Made by a program: the position numbers and the translations under genes
Assembly (NCBI RefSeq): GCF_019929665.1
Contig: NZ_JAHZPZ010000001.1
Coordinates: 186,001-250,000, forward strand
Length of the DNA: 64,000 nt
Source of the DNA: Streptococcus infantis
Lineage (GTDB): Bacteria > Bacillota > Bacilli > Lactobacillales > Streptococcaceae
Direction: 5' to 3'
Shown here: piece after piece, positions 11,291 to 21,429 of the stretch
How the letters are laid out: each line of letters starts with the position of its first letter
How positions within the stretch are numbered: position 1 is the stretch's first letter
Notes under the pieces: generated by a model
The model's input: the letters and a program-made list of their open reading frames with translations, nothing else
Database searches by the model: none
Told to the model about the DNA's origin: nothing

Positions 11291-13018
11291 ATGTCAAATA
11301 ATCAGTTGATTATTACTTTGATTGGAATTGCAGTCCTGCTTCTTATTGCTTTTGCAGTAGCAATTTTGCTACGTAAACGAAATGAGAGTAGACTTGCAGC
11401 TTTAGAAGAAAAAAAAGAAGAACTATATAACCTTCCTGTTAATGATGAGGTAGAGGTTGTAAAAAACATGCATCTGATTGGTCAAAGTCAGGTTGCTTTT
11501 AGAGAATGGAACCAAAAATGGGTAGATTTGTCTCTGAACTCTTTTGCAGATATCGAGAATAACCTCTTTGAAGCTGAAGGATACAATAACTCATTCCGTT
11601 TTTTGAAAGCTAAGCACCAGATTGATCAAATTGAAAGTCAAATCCAACTTGTTGAAGAAGATATTGCAGCAATTCGTAATGCCTTGTCTGAGTTGGAAAA
11701 ACAAGAGTCAAAAAATAGTGGACGTGTTCTGCATGCCCTAGATTTATTTGAGAAACTACAAAACACTGTAGCTGAAGATCCTGATAAATATGGTCAAGCT
11801 CTTCCAGAAATTGAAAAACAATTGGAGAACATCCAATCTGAGTTTTCTCAATTTGTAACTTTGAATTCATCAGGGGATCCGGTTGAAGCAGCAGGCATTT
11901 TAGATAACGCTGAAAATCATATTTTAGCTTTGACACATATCGTTGAAAGAATTCCAGCGATTGTCACTAAGCTTACTACTGAATTGCCAGAACAACTTGA
12001 AGATTTAGAAGCAGGTTATCGCAAGCTTTTAGATGAAAACTACCATTTTGTAGAAACTGATATCGAATCTCGTCTTCAACTTCTTTATGAAGCCTTGAAG
12101 AATAATCACGAAAATATCCGTACATTGGAGTTGGATAATGCAGAGTATGAAAACACTCAAATCCAAGAAGAAATCAATGCACTTTATGATATTTTCACTC
12201 GTGAAATTGCAGCCCATAAAGCTTTTGAGAAATTGGTAACTACCCTTCCTACCTATCTTAAACACTTGAAAGAAAACAATCAGGTACTAGTTAAAGATAT
12301 CGAACGTCTTGGGAAAACCTATTTGATTTCAGAAAGCGATGTGAATCGAGTTCGTCGTCTTCAAGCTGATATCTCAGCCTTGAATGCTACTATTGAAGAA
12401 ATGACTCATGCAGAGTCAGAAGTTTCAGAAGCATATTCTGTCTTACAAGAACGTTTGGAAAATCTCCAATCTACATTAAAAGATATTGAAGATGACCAAA
12501 TCGGTGTTAGTGAACGTCTCGTTAAAATTGAAAAAGATGACATCAATGCTCGTCAAAAAGCAAATGTATATGTCAACCGTCTCCATACGATTAAACGCTA
12601 CATGGAGAAGAGAAATCTTCCAGGAATTCCACAAAAATTCTTGAAGCTCTTCTTTGATGCAAGTCACAGTACAGAAGACTTGATGGCTGAGCTGGAACAA
12701 GCGCAAGTGAATATCGAATCTGTGAATCGCATCCTTGAGATTGCGACAAATGATATGAATATGTTAGAAGAAGAAACATACAGTATCGTTCAAAATGCAA
12801 CATTGACAGAACAATTGCTTCAATATTCGAACCGTTACAGATCATTTGATGATCGTATTCAACAAGCTTTCCAAGAAGCTTTGAATATCTTTGAAACAAC
12901 ATTTGATTATCAAGCATCTTTCGAAAAAATCTCTCAAGCATTAGAAGTTGCTGAGCCTGGTGTTACCAATCGCTTCGTTACTTCTTATGAAAAAACAAGA
13001 GAAAGTATTCGTTTCTAA
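11291..13018 (+). CDS. ezrA: Septation ring formation regulator EzrA
   Basis: A 575-residue protein with one N-terminal membrane segment (residues about 5-27, 'LIITLIGIAVLLLIAFAVAILL') followed by basic residues and about 540 residues of continuous heptad-type coiled coil (spectrin-like repeats), ending with the conserved region 'RYRSFDDRIQQAFQEALNIFE'. EzrA is membrane-anchored with its cytoplasmic part binding FtsZ; it restricts Z-ring formation in B. subtilis and is an essential division or elongation factor in several cocci. Its place after gyrB matches pneumococcus. A terminator at 13022-13055 ends the unit. Confidence 0.95.
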   Translation: MSNNQLIITLIGIAVLLLIAFAVAILLRKRNESRLAALEEKKEELYNLPVNDEVEVVKNMHLIGQSQVAFREWNQKWVDLSLNSFADIENNLFEAEGYNNSFRFLKAKHQIDQIESQIQLVEEDIAAIRNALSELEKQESKNSGRVLHALDLFEKLQNTVAEDPDKYGQALPEIEKQLENIQSEFSQFVTLNSSGDPVEAAGILDNAENHILALTHIVERIPAIVTKLTTELPEQLEDLEAGYRKLLDENYHFVETDIESRLQLLYEALKNNHENIRTLELDNAEYENTQIQEEINALYDIFTREIAAHKAFEKLVTTLPTYLKHLKENNQVLVKDIERLGKTYLISESDVNRVRRLQADISALNATIEEMTHAESEVSEAYSVLQERLENLQSTLKDIEDDQIGVSERLVKIEKDDINARQKANVYVNRLHTIKRYMEKRNLPGIPQKFLKLFFDASHSTEDLMAELEQAQVNIESVNRILEIATNDMNMLEEETYSIVQNATLTEQLLQYSNRYRSFDDRIQQAFQEALNIFETTFDYQASFEKISQALEVAEPGVTNRFVTSYEKTRESIRF

Positions 13019-13021
13019 TTT

Positions 13022-13056
13022 ATAAAAGAATCCTAGATTTTTCTAGGGTTCTTTTA
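13022..13056 (+). terminator. Rho-independent terminator of ezrA
   Basis: AAAGAATCCTAGA, a TTT loop, then TTCTAGGGTTCTTTTA, starting 4 bp after the stop. Confidence 0.85.
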
Positions 13057-13118
13057 CTTTTCTTTACCTATTTTAAATCTTTTTCTGCCATGTTTTCATT
13101 GAAATTATAGTTCATATT

Positions 13119-13127
13119 TGATATGAT
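13119..13127 (+). promoter_or_regulatory. Extended -10 promoter giving leaderless pgdA mRNA
   Basis: TGATATGAT ends 6 nt before the ATG at 13134. No Shine-Dalgarno exists between them. Confidence 0.7.
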
Positions 13128-13133
13128 AAGACT

Positions 13134-14528
13134 ATGACAAAAAAGAGATTACCCCAGAATAAAGTAAAGAAGAAAAACAATAAAAAACTTGGCATTCTTG
13201 TCTTGCTTTTGTTTTTCACAATGATAGCACTCGGTGGTGTGGTTGCCTATAAAGTGCTGAATAAACAAGCCTTTGAACAGAAGATTGAGAACCTCAAGAA
13301 GGAAAAAGATGACGCCTACTCCCAAGGAAGTCAAAAAGAGCATTTCCGCAAAGAGAAATCTGAAATTATCACCTATTATCCACTAGTTGGAGACAGCCTT
13401 ATTTCCTCTGTCAAAGATATCATCGTAAAAGACATCACTGACAAAGTAGAAGGTAAAGAACAGTTGTTTTTTTATTACTCAGAAAAAGGGGATTCCTCTT
13501 TAACTGGGGTTGAAAATCGTTTGATTAAAAAACAGGCCTATGACTTGGCAAATTCTAATGTCGTTGAATTAGAAAATACTACTTTAGACCAGCTGTATCT
13601 GAAAGAGGATGGCTCTATCTTTACCTTGGATCAATTCTTTACAGACCCATCCACAGCCAAAGAAAAAGTCCTTGAGGGAGTTAAGTCAACTCTCCAAGAT
13701 AAAAAAGTAGATCAATCAGTTGTTGACCAAGTTTTAGCTGATTTCTCAGCTGCAGAATTGTCAAGCTGGAAGTTTGCTTACAAAGATAGTCAATTGGTTC
13801 TATATCCAGTCAAAGCAATGACTAATGTAGAAGAAATAGCAATGCCTATTTCAGATTTCTTTGATTATATTCAAACATCCTATCTAACAGAAAAAGATGC
13901 TGAACTTTATAAAAAAGTTCAAGCGGAAAAACATAAAAAAGTGGTAGCTCTTACCTTTGATGATGGTCCTGATGGTAATACAACACCACAAGCCTTGGAT
14001 ATCTTAGCTAAGTACAAAATCAAAGCAACCTTCTTTGTCCAAGGGAAAAATATTGCAGGTAATGAAGCTATCCTCAAACGTATGCAGGCTGAGGGGCATG
14101 AAGTCGGAAATCATAGTTGGAACCATCCAGTTTTAACACAACTCTCATTAGAAGATGCTAAGAAACAAATTACGGATACAGAATCAGCAATCACTAGTGT
14201 TCTCGGAAAGAGTTCAAAATTGATGCGCCCACCATATGGTGCCATCTCAGATGATATCCGTAATAGTCTTGATTTGAGCTTTATTATGTGGGATGTCGAT
14301 AGCTTAGACTGGAAGAGTAAAAACGAAGCAGCCATTCTAACAGAAATTCAACGTCAGACGACTGATGGTTCTATTATATTGATGCATGATATTCACCAGA
14401 CGTCAGTAAATTCACTACCAAAGGTTATTGAATATTTGCAGGGACAAGGGTATAGCTTTGTTACAGTCTCTGAGTTACTAGGGAATCATGTGAAACCACA
14501 TGAGATATACTATTCTCGTAACCAATAG
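13134..14528 (+). CDS. pgdA: Peptidoglycan N-acetylglucosamine deacetylase (polysaccharide deacetylase, CE4)
   Basis: A 464-residue protein close in length to pneumococcal PgdA (463). It has a basic N-terminus, one membrane anchor (about 18-38), an extracytoplasmic domain of about 220 residues, and a C-terminal NodB/CE4 domain. Catalytic motifs: TFDDGP with Asp276/Asp277, H327-x3-H331 in 'NHSWNHP' (with Asp277 the likely metal ligands), 'RPPYG' with the conserved Arg, and 'ILMHDIH' near the end. It deacetylates GlcNAc in peptidoglycan outside the membrane, giving lysozyme resistance. The initiation codon lies directly at the predicted transcription start without a Shine-Dalgarno. Confidence 0.92.
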   Translation: MTKKRLPQNKVKKKNNKKLGILVLLLFFTMIALGGVVAYKVLNKQAFEQKIENLKKEKDDAYSQGSQKEHFRKEKSEIITYYPLVGDSLISSVKDIIVKDITDKVEGKEQLFFYYSEKGDSSLTGVENRLIKKQAYDLANSNVVELENTTLDQLYLKEDGSIFTLDQFFTDPSTAKEKVLEGVKSTLQDKKVDQSVVDQVLADFSAAELSSWKFAYKDSQLVLYPVKAMTNVEEIAMPISDFFDYIQTSYLTEKDAELYKKVQAEKHKKVVALTFDDGPDGNTTPQALDILAKYKIKATFFVQGKNIAGNEAILKRMQAEGHEVGNHSWNHPVLTQLSLEDAKKQITDTESAITSVLGKSSKLMRPPYGAISDDIRNSLDLSFIMWDVDSLDWKSKNEAAILTEIQRQTTDGSIILMHDIHQTSVNSLPKVIEYLQGQGYSFVTVSELLGNHVKPHEIYYSRNQ

Positions 14529-14578
14529 TTGAAATTAAATTCAAATATTAGAAAAAATTAAAAAAGATTATTTTTATC

Positions 14579-14607
14579 TTGACAAGTAGGGAAAAACTTG
14601 ATATCAT
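14579..14607 (+). promoter_or_regulatory. Promoter of the infC-rpmI-rplT operon
   Basis: TTGACA at 14579-14584, a 17-bp spacer, and TATCAT at 14602-14607 with an extended TG at 14599-14600. Predicted start is near 14614. Confidence 0.85.
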
Positions 14608-14613
14608 ATACAA

Positions 14614-14770
14614 GATGAGAAAAGCAGAAGTGAGAACTTCTCGCCTTGCGACTAACGTTGTCTGGCCCCTACAGATCAAGTTTCAGAAATGAACTATAAT
14701 CATGTAGAGCGGATTTGCGTTAGCAAGTCCGCTCTTGTTTTTCTCTAAAATAAAAAAAGAGGTGAAAACC
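14614..14770 (+). ncRNA. Structured 5' leader of the IF3-L35-L20 operon (L20-leader type), with attenuator
   Basis: Between the promoter and infC lie about 155 nt with two evident hairpins. One is AGAAGTGAGAACTTCT near 14630-14643. The other is a strong stem (GAGCGGA/TCCGCTC) followed by TTGTTTTTCTC at 14707-14742, which looks like an intrinsic terminator. Firmicutes L20 leaders of this position and size bind ribosomal protein L20 and control read-through. Assignment is by position and terminator-like form; L20 binding itself is inferred from the family. Confidence 0.7.
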
Positions 14771-15292
14771 ATAGCAAAGCAAGACTTATTCATCAATGAT
14801 GAAATTCGTGTACGTGAAGTTCGCTTAATCGGTCTTGAGGGCGAACAATTGGGTATCAAACCACTTGGTGAAGCGCAAGCACTTGCGGACGACGCTAATG
14901 TGGACTTGGTTCTCATTCAACCTCAAGCTAAACCTCCTGTTGCGAAAATTATGGACTATGGTAAGTTCAAATTTGAGTACCAGAAGAAACAAAAAGAGCA
15001 ACGCAAAAAACAAAGCGTTGTGACCGTGAAAGAAGTTCGATTGAGCCCAGTTATTGATAAGGGTGATTTCGATACGAAACTTCGCAGTGCTCGCAAGTTC
15101 CTTGAAAAAGGGAACAAAGTGAAGGTTTCCATTCGCTTTAAGGGTCGTATGATTACCCATAAAGAGATTGGAGCAAAAGTTTTAGCCGATTTCGCTGAAG
15201 CAACTCAAGATATTGCTATCATCGAACAACGTGCTAAAATGGATGGTCGTCAAATGTTCATGCAGTTGGCCCCAGCAACTGACAAGAAATAA
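14771..15292 (+). CDS. infC: Translation initiation factor IF-3, probably starting at a non-canonical AUA codon
   Basis: IF-3 sequence is unmistakable ([21 protein letters not shown] at the N-terminus; '[18 protein letters not shown]', '[16 protein letters not shown]', '[11 protein letters not shown]' in the C-domain). Candidate starts are TTG 14735, which sits inside the attenuator stem; GTG 14762, which overlaps the purine-rich Shine-Dalgarno; and ATA 14771, which has AAAGAGGTG ideally spaced upstream and gives a 173-residue protein starting directly before AKQDLFIND. infC starts with AUU in E. coli and other non-AUG codons elsewhere, allowing IF-3 to repress its own translation, so AUA is my preferred start. 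An annotation pipeline would probably report the 185-residue TTG form. rpmI and rplT follow in the same operon. Confidence 0.85.
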   Translation: MAKQDLFINDEIRVREVRLIGLEGEQLGIKPLGEAQALADDANVDLVLIQPQAKPPVAKIMDYGKFKFEYQKKQKEQRKKQSVVTVKEVRLSPVIDKGDFDTKLRSARKFLEKGNKVKVSIRFKGRMITHKEIGAKVLADFAEATQDIAIIEQRAKMDGRQMFMQLAPATDKK

Positions 15293-15325
15293 TCTGTCAG
15301 AAAGTTAAAAAAAGGAGAAAATATC

Positions 15326-15526
15326 ATGCCAAAACAAAAAACACACCGCGCATCAGCTAAACGTTTCAAACGTACAGGTTCTGGTGGACTTAAACGTTTC
15401 CGTGCTTACACTTCTCACCGTTTCCACGGAAAAACTAAGAAACAACGTCGTCATCTTCGTAAAGCATCTATGGTGCATTCAGGAGATTTCAAACGTATCA
15501 AAGCAATGCTTACTCGCTTGAAATAA
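15326..15526 (+). CDS. rpmI: 50S ribosomal protein L35
   Basis: A 66-residue, highly basic protein with the L35 signature '[25 protein letters not shown]' and C-terminal 'MLTRLK'. L35 is part of the large subunit. It has an AAAGGAG Shine-Dalgarno and lies between infC and rplT, the conserved operon order. Confidence 0.97.
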   Translation: MPKQKTHRASAKRFKRTGSGGLKRFRAYTSHRFHGKTKKQRRHLRKASMVHSGDFKRIKAMLTRLK

Positions 15527-15575
15527 TCGCGTATTTGTAAGTTAACAATTCTAGGAAATATTGGAGGAAATATAA

Positions 15576-15935
15576 ATGGCACGTGTTAAAGGTGGCGTTG
15601 TATCACGCAAACGTCGTAAACGTATTTTAAAATTAGCAAAAGGTTACTATGGAGCTAAACACATCTTGTTCCGTACTGCAAAAGAACAAGTAATGAACTC
15701 TTACTACTATGCATACCGTGACCGTCGTCAAAAGAAACGTGACTTCCGCAAATTGTGGATCACACGTATCAATGCGGCAGCTCGTATGAACGGACTTTCA
15801 TACTCACAATTGATGCATGGTTTGAAATTGGCTGAGATCGAAGTAAACCGTAAAATGCTTGCTGACTTGGCTGTTAACGATGCAGCAGCTTTCACAGCTC
15901 TTGCAGATGCAGCTAAAGCAAAACTTGGTAAATAA
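15576..15935 (+). CDS. rplT: 50S ribosomal protein L20
   Basis: A 119-residue basic protein of standard length, with the L20 start '[29 protein letters not shown]' and '[23 protein letters not shown]'. L20 is an early 50S assembly protein and, in Firmicutes, the repressor that binds the operon leader. GGAGG precedes the start. A terminator follows. Confidence 0.97.
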   Translation: MARVKGGVVSRKRRKRILKLAKGYYGAKHILFRTAKEQVMNSYYYAYRDRRQKKRDFRKLWITRINAAARMNGLSYSQLMHGLKLAEIEVNRKMLADLAVNDAAAFTALADAAKAKLGK

Positions 15936-15943
15936 TTATTCAC

Positions 15944-15975
15944 AAGACTGGTGCAAATTTGTCCCAGTCTTTTTT
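15944..15975 (+). terminator. Terminator of the infC operon
   Basis: GACTGG at 15946 pairs with CCAGTC at 15964, followed by TTTTTT. The glyoxalase Shine-Dalgarno begins 6 bp later, so its expression must rely on read-through or an unseen promoter. Confidence 0.75.
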
Positions 15976-15991
15976 AAACAAAGGAGAAAAA

Positions 15992-16372
15992 ATGGCTTCA
16001 AAAATGTTACACACTTGCTTGCGGGTAGAGAATCTTGAAAAATCAATTGCTTTTTATCAAGATGCTTTTGGATTTAAGGAATTGCGTCGTCTGGACTTCC
16101 CAGAACACGCTTTTACCATTGTTTATCTAGGTCTTGATGGCGATGATTATGAATTGGAGTTGACTTACAACTATGATCATGGACCTTATGTTGTAGGTGA
16201 CGGTTTTGCTCACATCGCTCTAAGCACACCTGACCTTGAGGCTCTTCATAAAGAACATAGCGACAAGGGTTACGAAGTGACAAATCCAAATGGACTTCCA
16301 GGAACACAACCAAACTATTACTTTGTTAAAGATCCAGATGGATACAAGGTAGAAGTGATTCGTGAAAAATAA
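15992..16372 (+). CDS. gloA: Lactoylglutathione lyase-like (glyoxalase I / VOC) protein
   Basis: A 126-residue VOC-fold protein: 'MLHTCLRVENLEKSIAFYQDAFGFKELRRLDFPEHAFTIVYLG' and second half 'GFAHIALSTPDLEAL...DPDGYKVEVIRE'. Metal ligands typical of glyoxalase I are present: His in 'HTCLRV', Glu in 'YELELTYN', His in 'AHIAL', Glu in 'KVEVI'. The family detoxifies methylglyoxal with a thiol cofactor. ATG 15992 with AAAGGAG was chosen; the longer frame would start inside the preceding terminator. Confidence 0.88.
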   Translation: MASKMLHTCLRVENLEKSIAFYQDAFGFKELRRLDFPEHAFTIVYLGLDGDDYELELTYNYDHGPYVVGDGFAHIALSTPDLEALHKEHSDKGYEVTNPNGLPGTQPNYYFVKDPDGYKVEVIREK

Positions 16373-16377
16373 TAAAA

Positions 16378-16502
16378 ACTCCTCATTTGTCAAATTGAGT
16401 TAGACAGTTTTACCTGATTCAGAAAAATTTGATAGGGAGGAGTGTAGGTCATTTATGTTAGTTTCTTTCAGACAAATGTGAGCGTTTATCTGAGACTAAC
16501 AT
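16378..16502. repeat. Two adjacent imperfect inverted repeats in an intergenic region
   Basis: Element A: ACTCCTCATTTGTCAAATT at 16379-16397 against its imperfect complement at 16426-16444. Element B: TATGTTAGT-containing arms at about 16453-16475 and 16484-16502 around a TGTGAGCG loop. No gene or poly-T tail matches either. They lie just upstream of the promoter of the next gene. Confidence 0.6.
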
Positions 16503-16542
16503 AGATGGCTTTTTCTATCTAGCTTAATGTGACAAATTGGGA

Positions 16543-16548
16543 TATAAT
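16543..16548 (+). promoter_or_regulatory. -10 box for the small membrane-protein gene
   Basis: TATAAT at 16543-16548, with a GGGAG ribosome-binding site about 20 nt downstream. Confidence 0.55.
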
Positions 16549-16581
16549 AAAAATAACTTAACAAATTAGTGGGAGAAAAAA

Positions 16582-17016
16582 ATGTCAGACCAAAATTCAA
16601 ATGTAGATCTAAACAAAGAAGAAGATAAGCTAATTGTAGAAAATAATTCGGTGGAAGATGTGAAGAATGGTCCAAAAGCAGTCAAGAAACCTTCGGCTCT
16701 TCTATCTTTCTCATTTTATTTGGCACTTACCTATATTCTTCTATTTATAACTCTTGCTTTATTTACTGCTCCATGGGGAATTGTATTCTTGATTTTTCTA
16801 GGTCCTAATTTAATTGCTTACGTTATAGCAACTGTCTTAACACAGATAGGAATTAAGAAAGTAAATAAAACTGTCTTGTATACAAGTGCAGGATTTTATT
16901 TACTTTCCGGACTTTTAGCATTCGACCCGGATTGGCAGATTTTTAGGGTCTTTCCTTATCTCTCACTAGTTCTAGTTCTAATCGGAATATTTTTAACGAA
17001 AGATACAAGTAACTAA
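16582..17016 (+). CDS. Small membrane protein of unknown function
   Basis: A 144-residue protein. The first about 40 residues are polar and acidic, then basic (KAVKKPS). Four hydrophobic segments follow (about 42-64, 66-85, 96-114 and 120-138) separated by short loops, so it is an integral membrane protein with a cytoplasmic N-tail. No signature motif recognised. Its own promoter lies upstream and a terminator at 17067-17096 follows, so it is monocistronic. Confidence 0.7.
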   Translation: MSDQNSNVDLNKEEDKLIVENNSVEDVKNGPKAVKKPSALLSFSFYLALTYILLFITLALFTAPWGIVFLIFLGPNLIAYVIATVLTQIGIKKVNKTVLYTSAGFYLLSGLLAFDPDWQIFRVFPYLSLVLVLIGIFLTKDTSN

Positions 17017-17066
17017 GTTAAAAAAGCTAGGCGCAATTCTTCTTCGAATTTATTTCATCTCATAAA

Positions 17067-17096
17067 ACCATAGCCTTTAAGGCTGTGGTTTTTTAG
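17067..17096 (+). terminator. Rho-independent terminator
   Basis: AACCATAGCC, TTTAA, GGCTGTGGTT, then TTTT. Confidence 0.85.
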
Positions 17097-17136
17097 TTTA
17101 ATGATTAGAAAGAAATTGTGCTTCTATTTTTTAAAA

Positions 17137-17145
17137 TGGTATAAT
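17137..17145 (+). promoter_or_regulatory. Extended -10 promoter of dnaE
   Basis: TGGTATAAT, with a GGGAGGTGAG Shine-Dalgarno downstream, 5-6 nt before the ATG at 17174. Confidence 0.65.
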
Positions 17146-17173
17146 AGAAAAAGAAAAAGGGAGGTGAGAAAGA

Positions 17174-20100
17174 ATGATTGCCCAACTGGATACGAAAACT
17201 GTCTATAGTTTCATGGAGAGTATGGTTTCAATCAAGAGATATGTTAGCCTTGGGAAAGAATATGGCTATTCATCACTTGGAATCATGGATGAAGATAATC
17301 TCTATGGAGCCTATTATTTCATCAAAGAATGCCAAAAACAAGGAATTCAGCCTTTATTAGGCCTTGAGATGACAGTTCATCATAAAGATGAATGGATCAA
17401 TCTACGTTTTCTAGCCCTGTCAAACCGAGGTTATCAAAACCTGATGAAGCTGTCGTCTCTAAAGATGACAGGTAAAAAAGAATGGACTGATTTCTCTTCC
17501 TACCTTGAAGATATTTGTGTTATTGTTCCTTATTATTCTGGAATGAACGACTTGGACTTAGGGCATGACTACTATATCGGAGTGTATCCAGATACAGCTC
17601 AATCGAATTTTTCTCACCCCATTCTCCCTCTTTATCGTGTTAACTCTTTCGAGTCTGAGGACTTAGAAGCTCTACAGATGCTTAAAGCGATTAAAGAGAA
17701 CGTGACCTTGAGAGAGGTTGATGTTCAATCTCAACAGGGTTTGTTTTTGCCTGCTGAACGTCTTGAACAGTTTTTTCTAGAGAAGTTTCCACAAGCACTC
17801 GAAAACCTAGCAGGATTGACCAAGGGTACTTCCTACGAGATTGATAGTAGTCTCAAACTTCCACGTTTCAATCCAGAAAGACCTGCTGTTGAAGAACTTC
17901 GGGAGAGAGCTATCAAGGGCTTGGAGCAAAAAGGCTTGCTAGATTCAGTCTATCAGGAACGTTTAGAAGAAGAACTGTCTGTGATTCATGATATGGGATT
18001 CGATGACTATTTCTTGGTTGTCTGGGATCTCTTGCGTTTTGGTCGGTCTCAGGGATATTACATGGGAATGGGACGTGGTTCTGCGGTAGGAAGTTTAGTA
18101 GCTTACGCTTTAGATATTACAGGGATTGATCCTGTAGCTAAAAATCTTATCTTTGAGCGCTTCTTAAATCGTGAACGTTACACCATGCCAGATATCGATA
18201 TTGATATTCCAGATATCTATCGTCCAGAGTTTATTCGTTATGTTCGTGACCGTTATGGTAGTATCCATGCTGCGCAGATTGTCACTTATTCAACCTTTGG
18301 AGCCAAGCAAGCCATCCGAGATATCTTCAAACGCTATGGTGTCCCTGAGTATGAGTTGACAGCTATTACGAAAAAAATAGGCTCTAAAGATACTCTAACG
18401 ACAGCCTATGAAGGAAATCTTGGTTTTAGACAACTCATTCAAAGTAAGATTGAGTACCAAAAGGCCTTCTCTATTGCTAAAAAGATTGAAGGTTATCCAC
18501 GACAGACTTCTATCCATGCAGCTGGTGTCGTTATCAGTGATAAAAATCTAACAGATTATATTCCTCTCAAGTATGGAGAGGATATGCTGATTACCCAATA
18601 TGATGCGCATGGAGTTGAAGGAAATGGCTTGCTCAAGATGGATTTCTTGGGCCTACGAAACTTAACCTTTGCTCAAAAAATGCAGGAGCTCTTATATGAA
18701 ACTCAAGGTATTTCACTAAGAATTGAGGATATTGACCTTGAAGATAAGGCAACCTTAGCCCTCTTTGCTGCAGGTAAGACCAAGGGAATCTTTCAGTTTG
18801 AACAACCTGGAGCCATACGCTTATTGAAACGAGTGAAACCACAAAATTTTGAAGAAGTAGTGGCGACGACTTCCTTGAACCGACCAGGAGCGAGCGACTA
18901 TATCGATAATTTTGTGGCAAGAAAACACGGCAAAGAAAAAGTGACCGTTCTTGACCCAGTTTTGCAAGATATCCTAGCCCCAACCTATGGCATCATGCTT
19001 TATCAAGAACAGGTTATGCAGGTGGCTCAGCGTTATGCAGGTTTTAGCCTTGGGAAAGCCGATATTTTACGTCGTGCCATGGGGAAAAAGAATGCTGCAG
19101 AGATGCATCGAATGGAGGAGAGTTTTATCCAAGGTGCACTCGAAAAAGGGCATAGAAAAGAACAGGCCCAAGAAGTCTTTGCTGTTATGGAAAAATTTGC
19201 TGGATATGGTTTTAACCGTTCGCATGCTTATGCTTATGCTGCCTTAGCCTTTCAGCTTGCCTACTTTAAAACACATTTTCCAGCAATCTTCTATCAGGTC
19301 ATGCTCAATTATGCCAGCGGGGATTATATCCTAGATGCGCTTGAAATGGGCTTTGAATTAGCTCCGCTTTCCATCAATACGGTTCCATATCAAGATAAAT
19401 TGGCAGATAAGACAATTCATCTAGGTCTTAAGAGTATTAAGGGAATGCCTCGTGATTTTGCCTATTGGATTATCGAGAATCGTCCATTTTCTAGTGTTGA
19501 AGATTTTATCACACGATTACCCAAAAATTATCAAAAGATTAGCCTCTTAACCCCTTTAGTGGAAGTAGGACTTTTTGATGGATTTGATAAAAATCGTCAA
19601 AAAATCTTAACCAATCTACCAACTCTATTTATCTTTGTAGAAGAATTAGGTAGCCTCTTTGCGGATTCTAGCTATAGTTGGACAGATACAGAGGACTTTT
19701 CAAATATTGAGAAATTCCAAAAAGAGCAGGAATGGTTAGGAGTTGGCATCAGCCAACACCCATTGCTGGTTTTAGCGAAGAATCCTTTGTATCCTATTGT
19801 GAGTTTATCTGAACTTTCCGAGGGACAGACAGCAACAGTGCTCGTTGAAATTCAGTCTATCCGAGTGATTCGAACTAAAAAAGGTGAAAACATGGCCTTT
19901 TTGAAAGTTACTGATAGTAAAACAAGTCTGGAGGTCACTGTTTTTTCTGAACAGTACCGCCAATTTAAAAATCGCTTGCACGAAGGAAGTTTCTATTACC
20001 TAAATGGAAAAGTGCAATCCAGAGATGGTCGTCTTCAATTAATTTTAAATAATCTGAAAGAAGCAGTGAGTGAGCGTTTTTGGATTCAGGTAGCTAATCA

Positions 20101-20275
20101 TGACCACGATTCTGAAATTTATCATATTTTAGATCAGTATAAGGGGCAAATTCCTGTTGTCATTCGTTATGAAAATGAACAAAAAAATGTTCTTTTGCCT
20201 GGTTATTTAGTTGCAAAAGACGCTGGCTTACAAGAATCTTTAAAACAGATTGTCATGAAAACGATTTATCGTTAA
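17174..20275 (+). CDS. dnaE: DNA polymerase III subunit alpha, DnaE type
   Basis: A 1033-residue C-family polymerase. Order: N-terminal PHP domain (about 1-200), palm and fingers with 'GRGSAVGSLVAYALDITGIDP' and the catalytic 'MPDIDIDIPD' aspartates near residue 340, 'SIHAAGVVIS', 'NRPGASDYIDNF', thumb and tandem HhH region (about 730-830), and a C-terminal OB-fold (about 880-980). Firmicutes carry both PolC and DnaE; DnaE extends primers and shares replication. Length fits the streptococcal DnaE. It is followed by pfkA, which has its own promoter. Confidence 0.96.
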   Translation: MIAQLDTKTVYSFMESMVSIKRYVSLGKEYGYSSLGIMDEDNLYGAYYFIKECQKQGIQPLLGLEMTVHHKDEWINLRFLALSNRGYQNLMKLSSLKMTGKKEWTDFSSYLEDICVIVPYYSGMNDLDLGHDYYIGVYPDTAQSNFSHPILPLYRVNSFESEDLEALQMLKAIKENVTLREVDVQSQQGLFLPAERLEQFFLEKFPQALENLAGLTKGTSYEIDSSLKLPRFNPERPAVEELRERAIKGLEQKGLLDSVYQERLEEELSVIHDMGFDDYFLVVWDLLRFGRSQGYYMGMGRGSAVGSLVAYALDITGIDPVAKNLIFERFLNRERYTMPDIDIDIPDIYRPEFIRYVRDRYGSIHAAQIVTYSTFGAKQAIRDIFKRYGVPEYELTAITKKIGSKDTLTTAYEGNLGFRQLIQSKIEYQKAFSIAKKIEGYPRQTSIHAAGVVISDKNLTDYIPLKYGEDMLITQYDAHGVEGNGLLKMDFLGLRNLTFAQKMQELLYETQGISLRIEDIDLEDKATLALFAAGKTKGIFQFEQPGAIRLLKRVKPQNFEEVVATTSLNRPGASDYIDNFVARKHGKEKVTVLDPVLQDILAPTYGIMLYQEQVMQVAQRYAGFSLGKADILRRAMGKKNAAEMHRMEESFIQGALEKGHRKEQAQEVFAVMEKFAGYGFNRSHAYAYAALAFQLAYFKTHFPAIFYQVMLNYASGDYILDALEMGFELAPLSINTVPYQDKLADKTIHLGLKSIKGMPRDFAYWIIENRPFSSVEDFITRLPKNYQKISLLTPLVEVGLFDGFDKNRQKILTNLPTLFIFVEELGSLFADSSYSWTDTEDFSNIEKFQKEQEWLGVGISQHPLLVLAKNPLYPIVSLSELSEGQTATVLVEIQSIRVIRTKKGENMAFLKVTDSKTSLEVTVFSEQYRQFKNRLHEGSFYYLNGKVQSRDGRLQLILNNLKEAVSERFWIQVANHDHDSEIYHILDQYKGQIPVVIRYENEQKNVLLPGYLVAKDAGLQESLKQIVMKTIYR

Positions 20276-20311
20276 AAATCAATGAAAATAAAAGAATTTT
20301 AACTTTAAATA

Positions 20312-20320
20312 TGGTATAAT
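20312..20320 (+). promoter_or_regulatory. Extended -10 promoter of pfkA
   Basis: TGGTATAAT at 20312-20320; an AAAGGAG Shine-Dalgarno lies 13-19 nt upstream of the pfkA ATG. Confidence 0.65.
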
Positions 20321-20335
20321 CAGTTAGAATGTTAA

Positions 20336-21364
<1,029 letters not shown>

Positions 21365-21429
21365 TCAACTTTAACTAATCTGGTAAAATGACCATAAAAG
21401 GTCGAATTATATAAAGGAGTCACAAAATC

